From: Eledone cirrhosa
Taxonomy: Eukaryota; Mollusca; Cephalopoda; Octopoda; Eledonidae
Length of the DNA: 64,000 nt
Direction of reading: 5' to 3'
Assembly (NCBI GenBank): GCA_964016885.1
Contig: OZ024740.1
Span: forward strand, 205,265,476-205,329,475
How positions within the stretch are numbered: the first letter of the stretch is position 1; each line of letters starts with the position of its first letter. Below the pieces are notes generated by a model. That model had not been told where the DNA came from. It did no database searches and saw only the letters and a program-made list of their open reading frames with translations. The position numbers and the translations under genes were made by a program. Below are positions 1-11,235 of the stretch, piece by piece.

Positions 1-1135
1 AACGTTCGTTTTATGAGGGGGGTGGTTTCTAGAGCTAGCGTTAGGGATGTAGGAAATTCCTCGGTTATAGCCGGCGCTTATCAAGGCCCTATTGTAGTAA
101 TCTGCCGCTTGGTTGAAGATATCCTCATTGGCGGATAGTCTCGAGATTCTATGTGAGATACTATAGACTATGGAGTTGAGAGTCTGCTTAGGGTGGTTGG
201 AGGCATAATTAATATAAGAGAGGCACTCTCCAGGCTTATGGTATGGCTTGTATAAGCCCGTACTCAACTCCAGGGTCACGTCCAGGAAGTTGACAACCTT
301 GTGGTTGAGGTCCATAGTTACGGATAGAACCTGTGTATATATTTGTTAAGGTTCTCTATCCTACGGGGGCTATGGTTCCTAACGGTAAACAGGGCGTCGT
401 CCCTATATACACCTCCTTGTAGGGCCGGTATCTCTTCCCTAAACTTATGTAGGAGGTATGTCCCGACCAGGTCAGTTGCTTGTGCTGAGTCACTGGACCC
501 CATCGTGACATCGAAGTTATCAGGACGGTTGGTTCTGGTCCAGTGGGAGCCTTCGAACTGGATAATGGTTCTACGCGCCGCTAGAACTATGTCTATTTCT
601 TTTTTAGTGAGGCTAGTGTTAGATTTAGCTAAGATAAGTGCCTTATTTAAGAGTATGGGGGAGATAGAGGCGTAGTAACTATCTATGTCAAACTGGATGA
701 ACTTCAGGGTGGCTTTATCCGGCAACTCGGTGAACCAATTTATGACCTGGTCGGTGTTGCCCCAGAGGCAGACCTTAGCCTTTCTGTCGAGGATCACTTT
801 ACTAATCTTACCTATATCTGATGTAGAGGGGCAAATTAGTCTAATAGAGGGGCTTTCATTAAAGTCATATTTGTGATCCTTAAGAGAGAATTTAGGCATC
901 AGAGGGACGTATGGGTTAGTGTACTTTTCTATTTCTAAGCTGGTGACTATATCCTTCCCTATTCTATTTATGTCATTTAGGGTACTAGAGGGTGTCTTTT
1001 TGTAGTCTTTGTGTAGTTCCTTATAGATGAATTTTTTATACTTACTCGCGTCCATCTTGTACAGCTTTTGGGTTGTCGGAGGTGACGAAGAGGTGCAGGT
1101 CATTCTTGATCTTAGTTATTAGTGTATCAATGGCA
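1..1135 (-). pseudogene. Penelope-like element reverse transcriptase, broken, runs off left edge
   Basis: The main open stretch is 318-1103 on the minus strand (261 codons). It shows reverse transcriptase signatures in order: a palm motif A FDIDSYYASI, a motif B region MGSSDSAQATDLVG and a catalytic YRDD box. Below 318 the protein continues in another frame with NFLDVTLEL, then YKPYHKP and ASNHPKQTL. This C-terminal layout is typical of a PLE-type RT family found in cnidarians and molluscs. Upstream, 1064-1135 encodes more RT sequence (KIKNDLHLFV) in a different frame. So at least two frameshifts, near 1070 and 330, break the gene. The GIY-YIG endonuclease expected downstream would lie left of the window. 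The element is probably inactive. Family assignment is by motif recognition, without a database search. Confidence 0.75.
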
Positions 1136-1440
1136 AATAAGGTGAGATGCTCTACAAAAGGAGCACGGTAATACAGTATTTACGTATCGAGAGAGAGAAA
1201 AGAAAGGGGAGGATAGGTGATACATATAGTTATTTGCCAAGTAGCGTATGCCAAAGGTGCTCGATACTAGTGCCGGCAGTATTAAATATTCGAAGTGTTA
1301 ATATTTAGTGGGCTAGAGAGTTAGCTGAGCGTAAGCACGTGGGAAAGTAAGAAATCGGAGAATAGACTGTTAAAACATGTTTATTTAAAACAGCACCTAC
1401 GTACGTTTCGCCCAGTTGGGCTTCTCAAGGGCATATATAA

Positions 1441-1592
1441 TCAAAAGTGTTCCTTACATTGCTCGGAGAGAGTTTTGGGGGTTAAATCCACGTCAAGGTT
1501 CATTGCTCGCAAAAATAGCTTGTTTTGATTTTGCAGCAGGTCAAGGGAGGTAATTCGGCCGGTGTTAGGGCAGTCTTTCCCGGACAAATTAT
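1441..1592 (-). pseudogene. Short PLE-associated coding remnant
   Basis: A minus-strand frame of about 50 codons ends at a TGA at 1441-1443 and contains the stretch NTGRITSLDLLQNQNKLF. It begins in the inverted-repeat spacer and ends inside the left arm. Its last part is mirrored on the plus strand in the right arm, where the TGA is at 1843-1845. I do not recognise a domain. It is probably a fragment of an element-encoded protein. Confidence 0.4.
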
Positions 1593-1854
1593 TTATCCGC
1601 TACGAGATGAGTTACAACCTTACCATTGTCGATACGCATGTAATCAACGCTTATTTTGAGAGTTTTTTGCTGCATCTGTTTGACTGAGTCGTTTGAGGCT
1701 GGGTCTGGTATGCAAGGATAGTTTCCTGGGTGTTATTTTGCGGCGCTTGCTGCAAAATCAAAACAAGCTATTTTTGCGAGCAATGAACCTTGACGTGGAT
1801 TTAACCCCCAAAACTCTCTCCGAGCAATGTAAGGAACACTTTTGATTATATATG

Positions 1855-1890
1855 CCCTTGAGAAGCCCAACTGGGCGAAACGTACGTAGG
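1855..1890 (+). ncRNA. Hammerhead-like motif with altered core (mirrored at 1396-1431 on minus)
   Basis: The order is CTTGAGA, a GCCC/GGGC stem with loop AACT, GAAA, then an ACG/CGT stem and A. This is the hammerhead order, but the core heptamer is CTTGAGA instead of CTGATGA. PLE terminal repeats are known to carry hammerhead ribozymes, so this is best read as a decayed or variant copy. Self-cleavage is unlikely. Confidence 0.45.
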
Positions 1891-2113
1891 TGCTATTTTA
1901 AATAAACATGTTTTAACGGTCTATTCTTCGATTTCTTACTTTCCCACGTGCTTACGCTCTGCTAACTCTCTAGCCCACTAAATATTAACACTTCGAATAT
2001 TTAATACTGCCGGCACTAGTATCGAGCACCTTTGGCATACGCTACTTGGCAAATAACTATATGTATCACCTATCCTCCCCTTTCTTTTCTCTCTCTCGAT
2101 ACGTAAATACTGT

Positions 2114-2195
2114 ATATATATATATATATATATAATATAAGATCAAAAGATGGTTATCTGCATTGCTTTATTGTACTACAATAAAACTCACCTCC

Positions 2196-2242
<47 letters not shown>
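2114..2242. repeat. (TA)n microsatellites
   Basis: Two TA tracts lie at about 2114-2135 and 2198-2242. They are followed by a partial PLE end (2243-2290) that shares the stretch ACTCATAATCCTTTATTTAC with 57601-57620. Confidence 0.9.
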
Positions 2243-2244
<2 letters not shown>

Positions 2245-2744
2245 GTGAAACATGAACTCATAATCCTTTATTTACTGCTTTATTTGTATGAAATTGTAAA
2301 TAAGAGAAAAGTATTAGAACAGGGGGAAATAACTCGCCGAACGCGATAGGTTTGGGGCCCCAGGGACCACATTTTTCAAGTTAGAGATTTGAAACCTCGT
2401 CTATTTACTTTCTTGGCACTTTTTACATAGGTGTGTAAATTTTCATGTCAGTCCGACCACGTCTACTACCATTTAACCGTGCACATCTGAATTTCAACCA
2501 CCATCCATTTCACAAATATATATTAGATATGTCAATCAATTTCTAGTTGATATAAAATGCTCGGATCTATTCAGTGGAATCTTTGAGCTTATTCTACAGT
2601 GAGTATGGCGCATGTCTCGGACATGACTCCTTTAATTTAATTTAACTAAATTTATTTCGGATATATAAACGGCTCCTTATCTGTAGAGCTAAATCGGTTG
2701 AAAATTACACTTACACATACATAAACACTGAAAACAAAACACTA

Positions 2745-3092
2745 ATGGAGACCATCACGAACAACCCTTCGGTGAAAACCGAAGGGAAAACTTTCGCTCA
2801 CTCTAATAAAATTAACAAAAAACTGAACCTAAAACTGATTAGGGTCCCTATACAAACTTATAGGTCCATAAAAGAAACATTTCAAAAGGATGTGGGGAAT
2901 TCCTGCGTGAAACCACTTAACCGCGTCCTTCTCAAATGTTTCCCCACTCCAGACACCCCCATCCCACCAGACACCCCCTCCCCATCAAACATCTCTGTCC
3001 CCAGCCCGCCGGAAACCACCACCCACCCAGATAACCCCTCCAACACCCCCATGGAAATCGTGCAGCCTGGTCCCCAGGAGACGAAGAGGTAA
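2745..3092 (+). pseudogene. Putative ORF1 remnant of the Tx1-like LINE
   Basis: A 115-codon frame starts at ATG 2745 and ends 40 bases before the ORF2 ATG at 3133. The N-terminal half is basic (INKKLNLKLIRVP). The C-terminal half is rich in Pro, Thr and Ser. Full ORF1 proteins of this group are longer and carry coiled-coil/RRM or zinc-knuckle regions, none of which is visible, so this is likely truncated. Its position before ORF2 is the main reason for the call. Confidence 0.45.
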
Positions 3093-3132
3093 GTGATTTC
3101 TTTTCCTCTTCTTTTAACTTTTCAGCACCAAC

Positions 3133-6100
3133 ATGGCCAATATAAGAGTTGCATGTGTGAATGTACGCGGCCTGGGGATGCCCTGGAAACAGGGCAAACT
3201 CTTAAACGACCTCAGGTAGCATAGTATGGATGTAGTAGCCATTTGCGACAGCTAGCCCCCATCTTCGACGACTTTGAGATCTACGCATCTCTCTGTCAGC
3301 CGGGAGGTGGGGGCGGGGTTGCCATTTTGCTGCGGAAACACCCGGACCTCGTAACACAGGCGGTACATCTGGACCCGGAGGGTCGACTGGTGGTCCTAGA
3401 CGTTGACGGTAGTGAAGGTGGAGCCTTCAGGCTGGTGGCCGCATATGCCCCACCCGGGACACGGCGACCAGACTTCTTCAAACGTCTAGAGACTTTTTGG
3501 GAACGTCCCGCTCCTTGCTTTTAGTGGGGGACTGGAATGGAATCCTAGATGCACGTTGGGAATATGTGGGAGCATGTCCCGATAAAGGGGGGTGTAACAG
3601 CCTCAAACAGTTAATTGGCCGATTTGACCTGGCCAATAGATATCGACTAGATTTTCCGACTGTGCCACTGTGGACGTGAACTAATCTTAGCGGAACATCT
3701 AGATCGTACCTAGATAGGGTTCTAGTTAGAAATAAAGATAGGGACATGTTAAGCTGTCCACAAATGTTCATGGTTGCCTATTCAGATCACAAACTAGTGA
3801 CCTGCATGGTAAACCTTGATAGAACACATAGACAAGGACCCGGCTACTGGAAGCTAAACTTGTCATTACCGACATGCAAAGCCTATAGTAGACGGATTAG
3901 CACTTTAGTTAAACAGCACTTGACAGGGGCCATTGTCAACAACAGATGGTGGTACTCTCTCAAGAGGGCAGTTAGATTAGACTCGTTAGTTTTTAGTAAA
4001 TAATTAGCGTTAAATAGAAATAGGACCGAGAAGGAACTGATAGATAAAGTAGAAGAGGCAATTATAAGTGGCAACGTAGCCAGCGTGCTAGCAACGAGAA
4101 CGGCCTTGGACCAGTTCTTCGACGCAAAGCACGAGGGCTGCGTTGTCAGAAGTAAAATACGTGCTCTGGGTAACGAGAGAGCCAAAGCTGTTAGCTGGGC
4201 CCGGATGACGGAGGCAAAAAGTGGCAACAAGTCCACGATTCGGTCTTTGAAGGACCAAAACGGACGCGTGATGCGTGAACCGAAGCAGATGTGCGCGGCC
4301 TTTCAGCGGCACTTTGCTCAGCTGTTCGGACAGGGCGGCGCGCCGGGAGGGGGTATGGATTTCGGTCTATATCTCGACGGCCTACCGTGACTCTCGGACA
4401 GCGAGGCGAAGTTCTGCGAAAAGCCGATTTCAGCCGCTGAGGTAGGGGACGCGCTGAGCCAATGCGGAAAACGCAAATCTCCAGGTATCGACAGTCTACC
4501 CTACGAATTTTACGTAGCATTGCCGGACTTGTTCTCCGGTCTTCTGGAACCGGTCTACTGCAACTGGCAGCAGAACGGGAGAATTCCCAGTTCTGTGACT
4601 AGGGGCGTAGTCACGCTAGTCAGGAAGGACGAGAATAAGGGGGATGACATAGGCAACTTCCGGCCCATAACTCTGCTAAACATATAGTTACAGATTTTGG
4701 CCAAGGTGTTGGCAAAGAGGCTGGCGCTTGTCGTCGAAATCCTGGTGGGAGAAGCGCAGACATGCGCAATTGCGACCAGGTTCATACACGACAACCTCCA
4801 CCTCATGCGATACATCATAGAGAGGGTAGGGTGTAAACCCGGCTTCGGTGGGGCCCTGATCAATTTGGATCAGTCTAAGGCTTTCGATAGGGTTGACCAT
4901 CGTTACCTGGATGCGGTGCTTGAGGCGGCAGGCTTTGGACCCGTGTTCAGGGGCTGGATTGCTGCAATGCACAACAGCAACATCTGCTCAAGGGTCAAGT
5001 TGGACGGCTACCTCTCAGGGCCGTTCCATATCACGCGATCCATTCGACAGAGATGCCCTCTCTCCTCCCTTCTGTACGTACTGACTCTCGAGCCACTACT
5101 GCGGAAGTTGGAACTACTGCAGGGCATCCCCCTGGAACTGGGACTGCGGAAAACGGCGTCGGCATACGCCGACGACGTGACAGTAATGGTGTCGAGCACC
5201 TCGCAAATTGAGGAAGTTGGCACCTTACTGAAGGAATGCGAAAGGTTCACAGGAGCGAAGCTGAACCGGGACAAGTCCATCGGTTTGCAACTCGGATCGT
5301 GGAGGGGCAAACCGATGCATTCCGATGGTGTCGTCGGACGCTGGACAGAAGGACCGGTAAAGCTGCTCGGGGTCTGGTTTGGTCCGGACCTCCAGGTGGA
5401 GAAGAACTGGAACGAGGTAACGGCCAAGGTGTTTGCACTCACCCAGAAGTGGGCTGAGTGCAAACTATCCTTGAAAGGTCGAGCGGAGGTGGCAAACACT
5501 TTTATAGCGTCCGTCATCTACTACTGCTTGACCGTCGTGCCTTGTCCAGCCAAAACGCTCACCAAAATGGAGCGCGCGCTCTTCCAATTCCTTTGGAAGA
5601 AGCGGGCTCCTTTGGTGAGAAGATCCATCTGCTGCCAACACCCTTCCAACGGAGGGCTGGGGTTGCCGTGGCTGACGATGCGCAAACACGTGTTCAGGCC
5701 GCGGCATCTCTACGTATTCCTCACCGGACAACCGGTGTGGGCCACATTCGTGAGGCGAGCCTTCCCACAACTCGTCTCGCTGACCGAGCTGTAGTCCTGG
5801 GTCAAGCAAAGACCGAGGAAAATAGGCGACTGGCACATCGAATGTGCTCAGGCGCTCCCAGCCCTCTGGCAGGCGGACTCGGCGATCAGTGGAGACTCCA
5901 CTTCGTAATTCTATAGAGGGTTGATTCGCAGCAAGTGCAACGACGCGCTCGGAGAAGCTCTAGGCGTAGAGGAAGACGAACTGGCCAGTCTGTTCGGCAG
6001 GACCTTCCGCCCGGGACTGATGGACAACTTCCAAAAGTCCCTGGCCTGGCAGTGCTACCGAGGAGCTCTACCAGTTCGAGACAAGCTCTATAGACATGGG

Positions 6101-6484
6101 CGCCCGGGCAGGGACCCTTTGAAAAAGATCTGTCCGAGATGCATGCAAGACGAAGAAACCGTCGCGCACGCATTCATACACTGCCCGGACGTTACTGACC
6201 TGTGGGGCTATGTAGAACGACTATTGTCTCAGGTGGGACCAATCCGGTTGACCACCGAGTCCATTGTCATGATCAAACCGCCACTCTCCTTCAAAAACGA
6301 AGGAGAGGCGGTTTTCCTTTGTGTGATAGCTATGGCGAAAGAGGTTGTATGGTGGACAAGGTTAAAAGGGCTGAGGTCAGATACCTTTCTCTCCGGCCAA
6401 CAACTGATTCTTTTTTTTCAAATACCACTTTGGAAGAAGAATCAGGATGGAGAGAGAGGTGCTGTACCCCAGCAAGTTTTATGA
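3133..6484 (+). pseudogene. LINE ORF2: AP endonuclease plus reverse transcriptase, broken
   Basis: ATG 3133 opens the endonuclease with IRVACVNVRGL, then a TAG at 3217. Two frameshifts follow, near 3250 and 3500-3525. The endonuclease continues with GDWNGILDA (about 3530) and SDHKLVT (about 3784), the latter carrying the catalytic Asp-His. The RT follows with KSPGIDSLPYEFY, FRPITLLN, INLDQSKAFDRV and the catalytic YADD near 5165. The last part has CPRC and HAFIHC zinc-type cysteines near 6140-6185. From 3497 to 6484 one frame holds throughout. It is interrupted by stops at 3677, 4001, 4388, 4685, 5792 and 5906. The copy cannot make the full protein. Confidence 0.85.
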
Positions 6485-6950
6485 AAGGTGGGTGAAAGTG
6501 GCGAGAATGGACCGAGTGAATGGGCCTTCTCTCTATATCAGCCTGTAGGTTGAGGAAAAAGAGGAAGAGAGGAAGGGTACAAACCCTTCGTACTCCTGGA
6601 GATGAGGGTTCCACATTTTTTCGGGGGTATGTCTTACCCATCTGAAATGTCTCCCCCTATTGGAGAAAATCGATTAACTTTTAAATTGCATTTGTTATAA
6701 TATTTTACACGTTTTTATTGTATGTAAACTACCCCCTTTGTATTTGTCCCTTTCTTTTGTGCCCCTGTGGCTAATAAAGAAACATATCTATCTCTCTCTC
6801 TATATATATATATATATAAACTTAAGAAAATTAACTAGGAGAGGATAAGACAACGAACGAAAACAAGGCAAAATGAAAAACAAATTTTTTAAGGGGAAAC
6901 CTTAAAAAAAAGAAGATACAAACGAAGACAGAACTCCAATGTTATCGGCC

Positions 6951-7351
6951 TGTAGCAAGAGTTGCCTCCCTTATCACCAGTAGCGCTCTCTAGACAGGAA
7001 GTAGCTGGAGTTACTTCCCGTTGAGGTGGCAGAGCCTTCTTTGTCACTTCCATCCAGGGACCCCTATAAAGGAGAGAGCTGAAAGCTGTCTCCCTCTCTT
7101 TTAACCTGCCTGGCCCTTCGGCCAGGCGCGTTCACCGAGGCTATACTCTCTGGCAACCTTAACATGGTAATGTAAAGACCACTTGGTCTCTTGCGAGATG
7201 ACTTCAAAACGGTAATACAACTAACTTTAATTCATTCTTTCATCTCTCTTGGCATGTCAACTATTCTGCTCTACATAGCTCAACCTTGTTAAATAAACAT
7301 TGTACATACAACTGAGTGTCTTGTGTTCATACAACCCAGTGTCCTGTTATA
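6951..7351 (+). repeat. 5' LTR
   Basis: It begins TGTAGCAAGAG and ends CCTGTTATA. It contains a TATA box (TATAAA, 7065-7070), a strong GGCC-TTC-GGCC hairpin near 7108-7128 and a polyadenylation signal AATAAA (7292-7297). Compared with the 3' LTR it has 23 extra bases near the end, a local partial repeat of the ACAAC..CAGTGTC segment. Confidence 0.9.
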
Positions 7352-7364
7352 ATTGGTGATCCCA
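7352..7364 (+). promoter_or_regulatory. Putative tRNA primer-binding site
   Basis: ATTGGTGATCCCA immediately follows the 5' LTR. This is the expected place and general form of a retrotransposon primer-binding site. The matching tRNA was not determined. Confidence 0.5.
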
Positions 7365-8674
7365 AGAAAAAAATAATAGGATCTGGTGTTGTGTGAATAT
7401 GAAAAAAGAAAATTAATTAGCAGTATTTAAAAAAGAAAAAATTCCACTAACAACATTCCACATGGATTTTTTTCTACAACGAAAAATAGAAGTAATCTTT
7501 TCCTCAGCAGCAAACAAACAAGAACAAATTTCGCTTTTCACCTCACGTGTTTACATCGTTTAAATGTCGCTACTTTTTCATCACTTTCAAAAAAAAAAAA
7601 AATTGAACTCTCGCCATATACAAAGCCTTTCCTTCTTTTTCATCATATCACGTTCACAAACAAATTTTTTAAAATGGCTACCAACGATCTGTTGCACTAT
7701 CATTTTCGCGCCAGAGAAATATTTTTTATTCAACTTGACTTTAACCTTGTTTCGGCACGTGTGGAAGCACACATCTCGACTCACTGAGATAACACACGCC
7801 ATAGATAATGTTTCTTGCCAAGGATTCTCCAGCCTTAAGCTATATTCTCCTATTTGCCGGTTTAAAAATTTACCACGTAAATTTGCCGTTGAAAACTGCG
7901 CATTTATTCAGAATGCTTATTTCTTTGGTCGCTGGCCTCTTGACCCTTCCAGGTCAACGTGTTCTCAACATCGACCATCAACTTTGGCTGTTATTTCTAG
8001 CACTTTGCGCAACTCATTTTTTCTGGGAAACTTTTTACTGTGAACGGAAACATCGAATAAGCTCACTCCGAGAGACAACAACAACTCATTTTTTCTGGGA
8101 AACTTTTTACTGTGAAAGGAAACAACATCGAATAGGCTCACTCCGCGAGACAACAACAACACAGCTTCATCTTTGCTTTATCAATAACCCAAACCAGCAG
8201 AACAAAACACAGAGAATTTATTTTTGCAGCACTCTTCCTGTGAGAAAATCCCACCAGCCTTCGGAGGTTGGGAATTTCACGTTGTACCACAGTCCAGAAA
8301 CCACCTGCATACATTCTCTGGAACACACTTTCTTTCCTGCTGTCATGTGATTGCACACCTGTGAACTGTATTTTGAACATTTGAACCTTTTTTTTAATAA
8401 CTATGTTCGAGCACGTTTCTTTGCTCCTTTGACCTCCTCTTTTAGTTTGATTACATTGTATCTTTGAGTGATGGATAGATAGATGTCCAGTCGTTCTCTG
8501 GCCAAGAGCGGTTGGCTACCTTGATATCTATCATTGATTTTTGCATGCTTATATTTTGCTGTTTTCCTTTTATTGCAAACACTATTTTTTTGTAATTCTC
8601 ATGCCTGGACTTTGGTGTTACATGCTCGCCATCTTACTCCATACATGGTTCATTAGATTTTTGTTTTAAAAATC
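7365..8674. other. Interior of the non-autonomous LTR element
   Basis: AT-rich sequence without a recognisable retroviral-type domain. Open frames at 7564-8043 and 7808-8350 overlap each other and share no motif I recognise. Within 8010-8160 an approximately 75-bp segment (ACTCATTTTTTCTGGGAAAC onward) is tandemly duplicated. I treat the interior as non-coding. Confidence 0.6.
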
Positions 8675-8687
8675 TGGCGGGAGATAA
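8675..8687 (+). promoter_or_regulatory. Polypurine tract
   Basis: TGGCGGGAGATAA ends exactly at the start of the 3' LTR, as expected for the plus-strand primer of an LTR retrotransposon. Confidence 0.6.
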
Positions 8688-9065
8688 TGTAGCAAGAGTT
8701 GCCTCCCTTATCACCAGTAGCGCTCTCTAGACAGGAAGTAGCTAGAGTTACTTCCCATTGAGGTGGCAGAGCCTTCTTTGTCACTTCCGTCCAGGGACCC
8801 CTATAAAGGAGAGAGCTGAAAGCTGTCTCCCTCTCTTTTAACCTGCCTGGCCCTTCGGCCAGGCGCGTTCGCCGAGGCTATACTCTCTGGCAACCTGAAC
8901 ATGGTAATGTAAAGACCACTTGGTCTCTTGCGAGATGACTTCAAAACGGTAATACAACTAACTTTAATTCATTCTTTCATCTCTCTTGGCATGTCAACTA
9001 TTCTGCTCTACATAGCTCAACCTTGTTAAATAAACATTGTACATACAACCCAGTGTCCTGTTATA
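8688..9065 (+). repeat. 3' LTR
   Basis: 378 bp and nearly identical to the 5' LTR, with TATAAA at 8802-8807 and AATAAA at 9029-9034. It is followed directly by the GGCC duplication. Confidence 0.9.
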
Positions 9066-9560
9066 GGCCATTGAGATGGACTTTGGGAGTTTCGACCCTT
9101 ACTAACGGTACTGCTGATCCAGCTGGGATCACAGCGTCTAACACAAGCCAAACGCTGTCCGGTGAGGTAATAGATGAGAGACAAAACATTAATGTACAGC
9201 AATTAAGCTAAAACAAGTAAATATGGGTGGAAAAAAACTCCCATTTAAAATTGTTAATAACTTTATTAATTATTGGCTGATTTTCATATAACGTTTTACT
9301 TTGAACAGTGTAATGGTACAGTACAGTGTTAACATTCTATATAGGCACCAACGTTGTTCACCAGTGTTTGTAATCGTCTGGGTATATCCTCAATTGCGTG
9401 GTCGTGGTGGTCAGTGTGTGTGTGTAGTTAAGGTGTGTTAGTGTATCCATGTGAAGGTGTATGTGAGTGGGTGAGCTAGTGGAATGTTTCTGTGTTGTTG
9501 GAGGTGGTGCATGCGCAGATACACAAGCACGCGTGCACCCCCCCCATATATACATTCATA
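9066..9560. other. Unassigned non-coding sequence
   Basis: The flank beyond the LTR element, the continuation of 6830-6946. Nothing in it is convincingly coding. GT-rich stretches at 9410-9480 give artefactual open frames. Confidence 0.5.
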
Positions 9561-9576
9561 CACACATACATACATA

Positions 9577-9603
<27 letters not shown>

Positions 9604-9608
<5 letters not shown>

Positions 9609-9730
9609 AATTATTGTGTACAGGGCTTAGGTGCACTACAACTCATCAAAGGTGCATGTATAGTACATAGAATAATGTTCAAATGTCAGGAAAATGAATA
9701 GTGTATGAGTCATGAAATACATGTGTGCGT
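9604..9730 (-). repeat. Short interspersed repeat A, copy 1
   Basis: Preceded by (AAT)n at about 9586-9603. The consensus read on the sense strand runs CATGACTCATACACTGTTCA, then ATTCTATGTACTATACATGC and GAGTTGTAGTGCACCTGAGC, ending in ATT repeats. Other copies are at 10885-11235, 13690-13830 and 15270-15385. No coding capacity. Class unknown. Confidence 0.75.
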
Positions 9731-10269
9731 ATGTATGGAGGGGGGGACATCAGGTGCAGTGTTGGCTAATCTCAGGAAGCATGGAGGTTATATATAGACG
9801 CTGGTGTGTGTGGTGGGGTGAGTTAGTGTAAGTTGGTGTATGCTACAATAGGTGTAAAAGGTGCGAGTACTAAGGTCGTATATATATTTAAAGAAAGGAG
9901 CCTATGGTCAGATCAGAACAAGGAAACAATGTTTCCATTACTGATACTATCACAACTTAGCAATTGGAGTACATGATTAAGGAAAGGTATAACTGCTTTT
10001 TAAAGTCAATCGATTTCATGTTCTTTTATAGATCTAATTTAGTTGTTTTAACAGTAACATTTGCCACTTAACTGATGCTCATCCTATATTTAAAATAACT
10101 TGATCTTAACGCGTTTTTAGTGCCTTTTAACAAAATATTGGAGCTTTTGACTCAAATTTAACGCTCTTGCCATTGAAAAAAACCAGCAACTCTTTTAAAG
10201 GGTTATTTCACTTACATTAAACGTATTGGGTTGACTCAAAACATTCCTTTGACCCTTGTGATGTGCGGC

Positions 10270-10860
10270 TGATTGTTGCACTTTGTGGGGAATTGTCACT
10301 GCCTCCATCTCTCACTATTATATGCAAATCGGAGTCCGGGCGTTAGCCGCCCCGCGGCTCGACAGTCAGAATAGAGAAGGCGTTTCCCCAGAGGATGGTG
10401 AGACGAGCTGGAAGTGCCATTCCAGTTCTCAGGTAGCCAATTCTGCAGACCTGCCACCCTCTAAAAACCCAAATGGGGAATACCATGAGAAAAAATGCCC
10501 CCAAAACAGGGAGAAATGGGGAGATTTTACATAATAAAAGCTATACTCATTTTCACAAGAGAAGACATCTCTCACCCACCCGAAAGTGGGAAGGAGATCT
10601 CGTCGGACAGGGAGAGTTGACAGGTCTGACTCTGTGTGGTGAGTAGGGAGGTGGTCCTAGGGTCAAGGTCGTTTTCGCTTCCCCCTTTTCTTTCTTTTTC
10701 TTGCTCTGGTCGTATATTTTGGGTGTGTTGTTTATGTGAGGTCCCTAGCAATAGTTAATTGTATTTGTTTTGTGTTTATCAACAACATATTGTAATGTTA
10801 TTCTGAAAGAATTGTGAGCAATTTTTAATGTTAGTTATATATATATTTATATTTACTAAA
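10270..10860 (+). repeat. Interspersed repeat B
   Basis: This block contains TATATGCAAATCGGAGTCCG and a GC-rich palindromic stretch. Parts recur in reverse at 22740-22990 (CACTATTATATGCAAATGGG) and at 52430-52590 (the AACCCAAATGG..TCACCCACCC segment). The octamer ATGCAAAT is conserved in the first two copies. No frame is convincing. I infer an old transposable element. Confidence 0.6.
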
Positions 10861-10884
10861 ATAGTTATACACAACACATTAAAC

Positions 10885-11235
10885 TTTGATTACTGTGTGT
10901 ATATTATGACTCATACACTGTTCATTTTCCTGACATTTGTACATTATTCTATGTACTAATGGATTATGTACTATGTACTAGTGGATTGGCAGTATCGGTA
11001 GAGGGTCGGACGCCATGCTTTCCAGCATAGTTACGTCTCTTTACGATCTGAGTTCAAATCCTGCCGAGGTTGACTTTGCCTTTCATCCTTACGGGGGTCG
11101 ATAAAATAAAGTACCAGTAATGCACTGGGTAATTGCTGGCCTTGTGCCTAAAGTAGAAACAATTATTCTATGTACTATACATGCACCTTTGATGAGTTGT
11201 AGTGCACCTGAGCACTGTACACAATAATTCTCATT
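10885..11235 (+). repeat. Repeat A, copy 2, split by a SINE
   Basis: Repeat A sequence at 10885-10980 resumes at 11168 after a SINE insertion. The ten bases CTATGTACTA are present on both sides of the SINE. Confidence 0.8.
10981..11167 (+). mobile_element. tRNA-derived SINE (octopus OR type), copy 1
   Basis: About 187 bp. The 5' part is tRNA-like, with a B-box-type GAGTTCAAATCCTGCC. Then come the body GGTCGATAAAATAAAGTACC and the end TTGTGCCTAAAGTAGAAACA. A 10-bp duplication CTATGTACTA flanks it (10971-10980 and 11168-11177). The family resembles the tRNA-derived SINEs described from octopus. Confidence 0.9.

Larger units (their letters stand above)
1171..2115. repeat. Large inverted repeat (368-bp arms) next to the PLE
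   Basis: Bases 1171-1538 are the near-perfect reverse complement of 1748-2115, each 368 bp, with a 209-bp spacer (1539-1747). I counted only about four mismatches by eye. PLEs often carry inverted or tandem pseudo-LTRs, and the adjacent RT remnant on the left suggests these arms are that type of terminal repeat. Each arm carries a GCCC-AACT-GGGC hairpin followed by GAAACG. Each arm also encodes the same short peptide end. Confidence 0.9.
2330..6790 (+). mobile_element. L1/Tx1-like non-LTR retrotransposon (LINE), decayed
   Basis: The element has, in order, a presumed 5' leader, a short proline-rich frame (2745-3092), and a long second frame with AP-type endonuclease, reverse transcriptase and a C-terminal zinc-binding segment. 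Its 3' end lies near AATAAAG at 6773-6779, followed by CT and TA simple repeats. The RT and post-RT segments resemble the Tx1/L1 group more than the other LINEs in this window. The 5' boundary is uncertain because the sequence before 2330 is PLE-derived. No target-site duplication was identified. The many stops make it non-autonomous. Confidence 0.75.
6951..9065 (+). mobile_element. Short non-autonomous LTR retrotransposon with GGCC duplications
   Basis: Two LTRs (6951-7351 and 8688-9065) bracket a 1.34-kb interior. Flanking GGCC at 6947-6950 and 9066-9069 fits a 4-bp target duplication. A primer-binding-like site follows the left LTR and a purine tract precedes the right one, so the element is on the plus strand. 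The LTRs differ by about five substitutions plus a 23-bp insertion in the left one, which points to a recent insertion. No gag, protease, RT or integrase frame is visible inside, so it must have depended on a helper. The ATTGGTGATCCC after the LTR suggests a Ty3-type relative. Confidence 0.85.

Noticed and set aside
5008..5517. 169-codon minus-strand frame
   Set aside because: Antisense of the Tx1-like RT; no family similarity.
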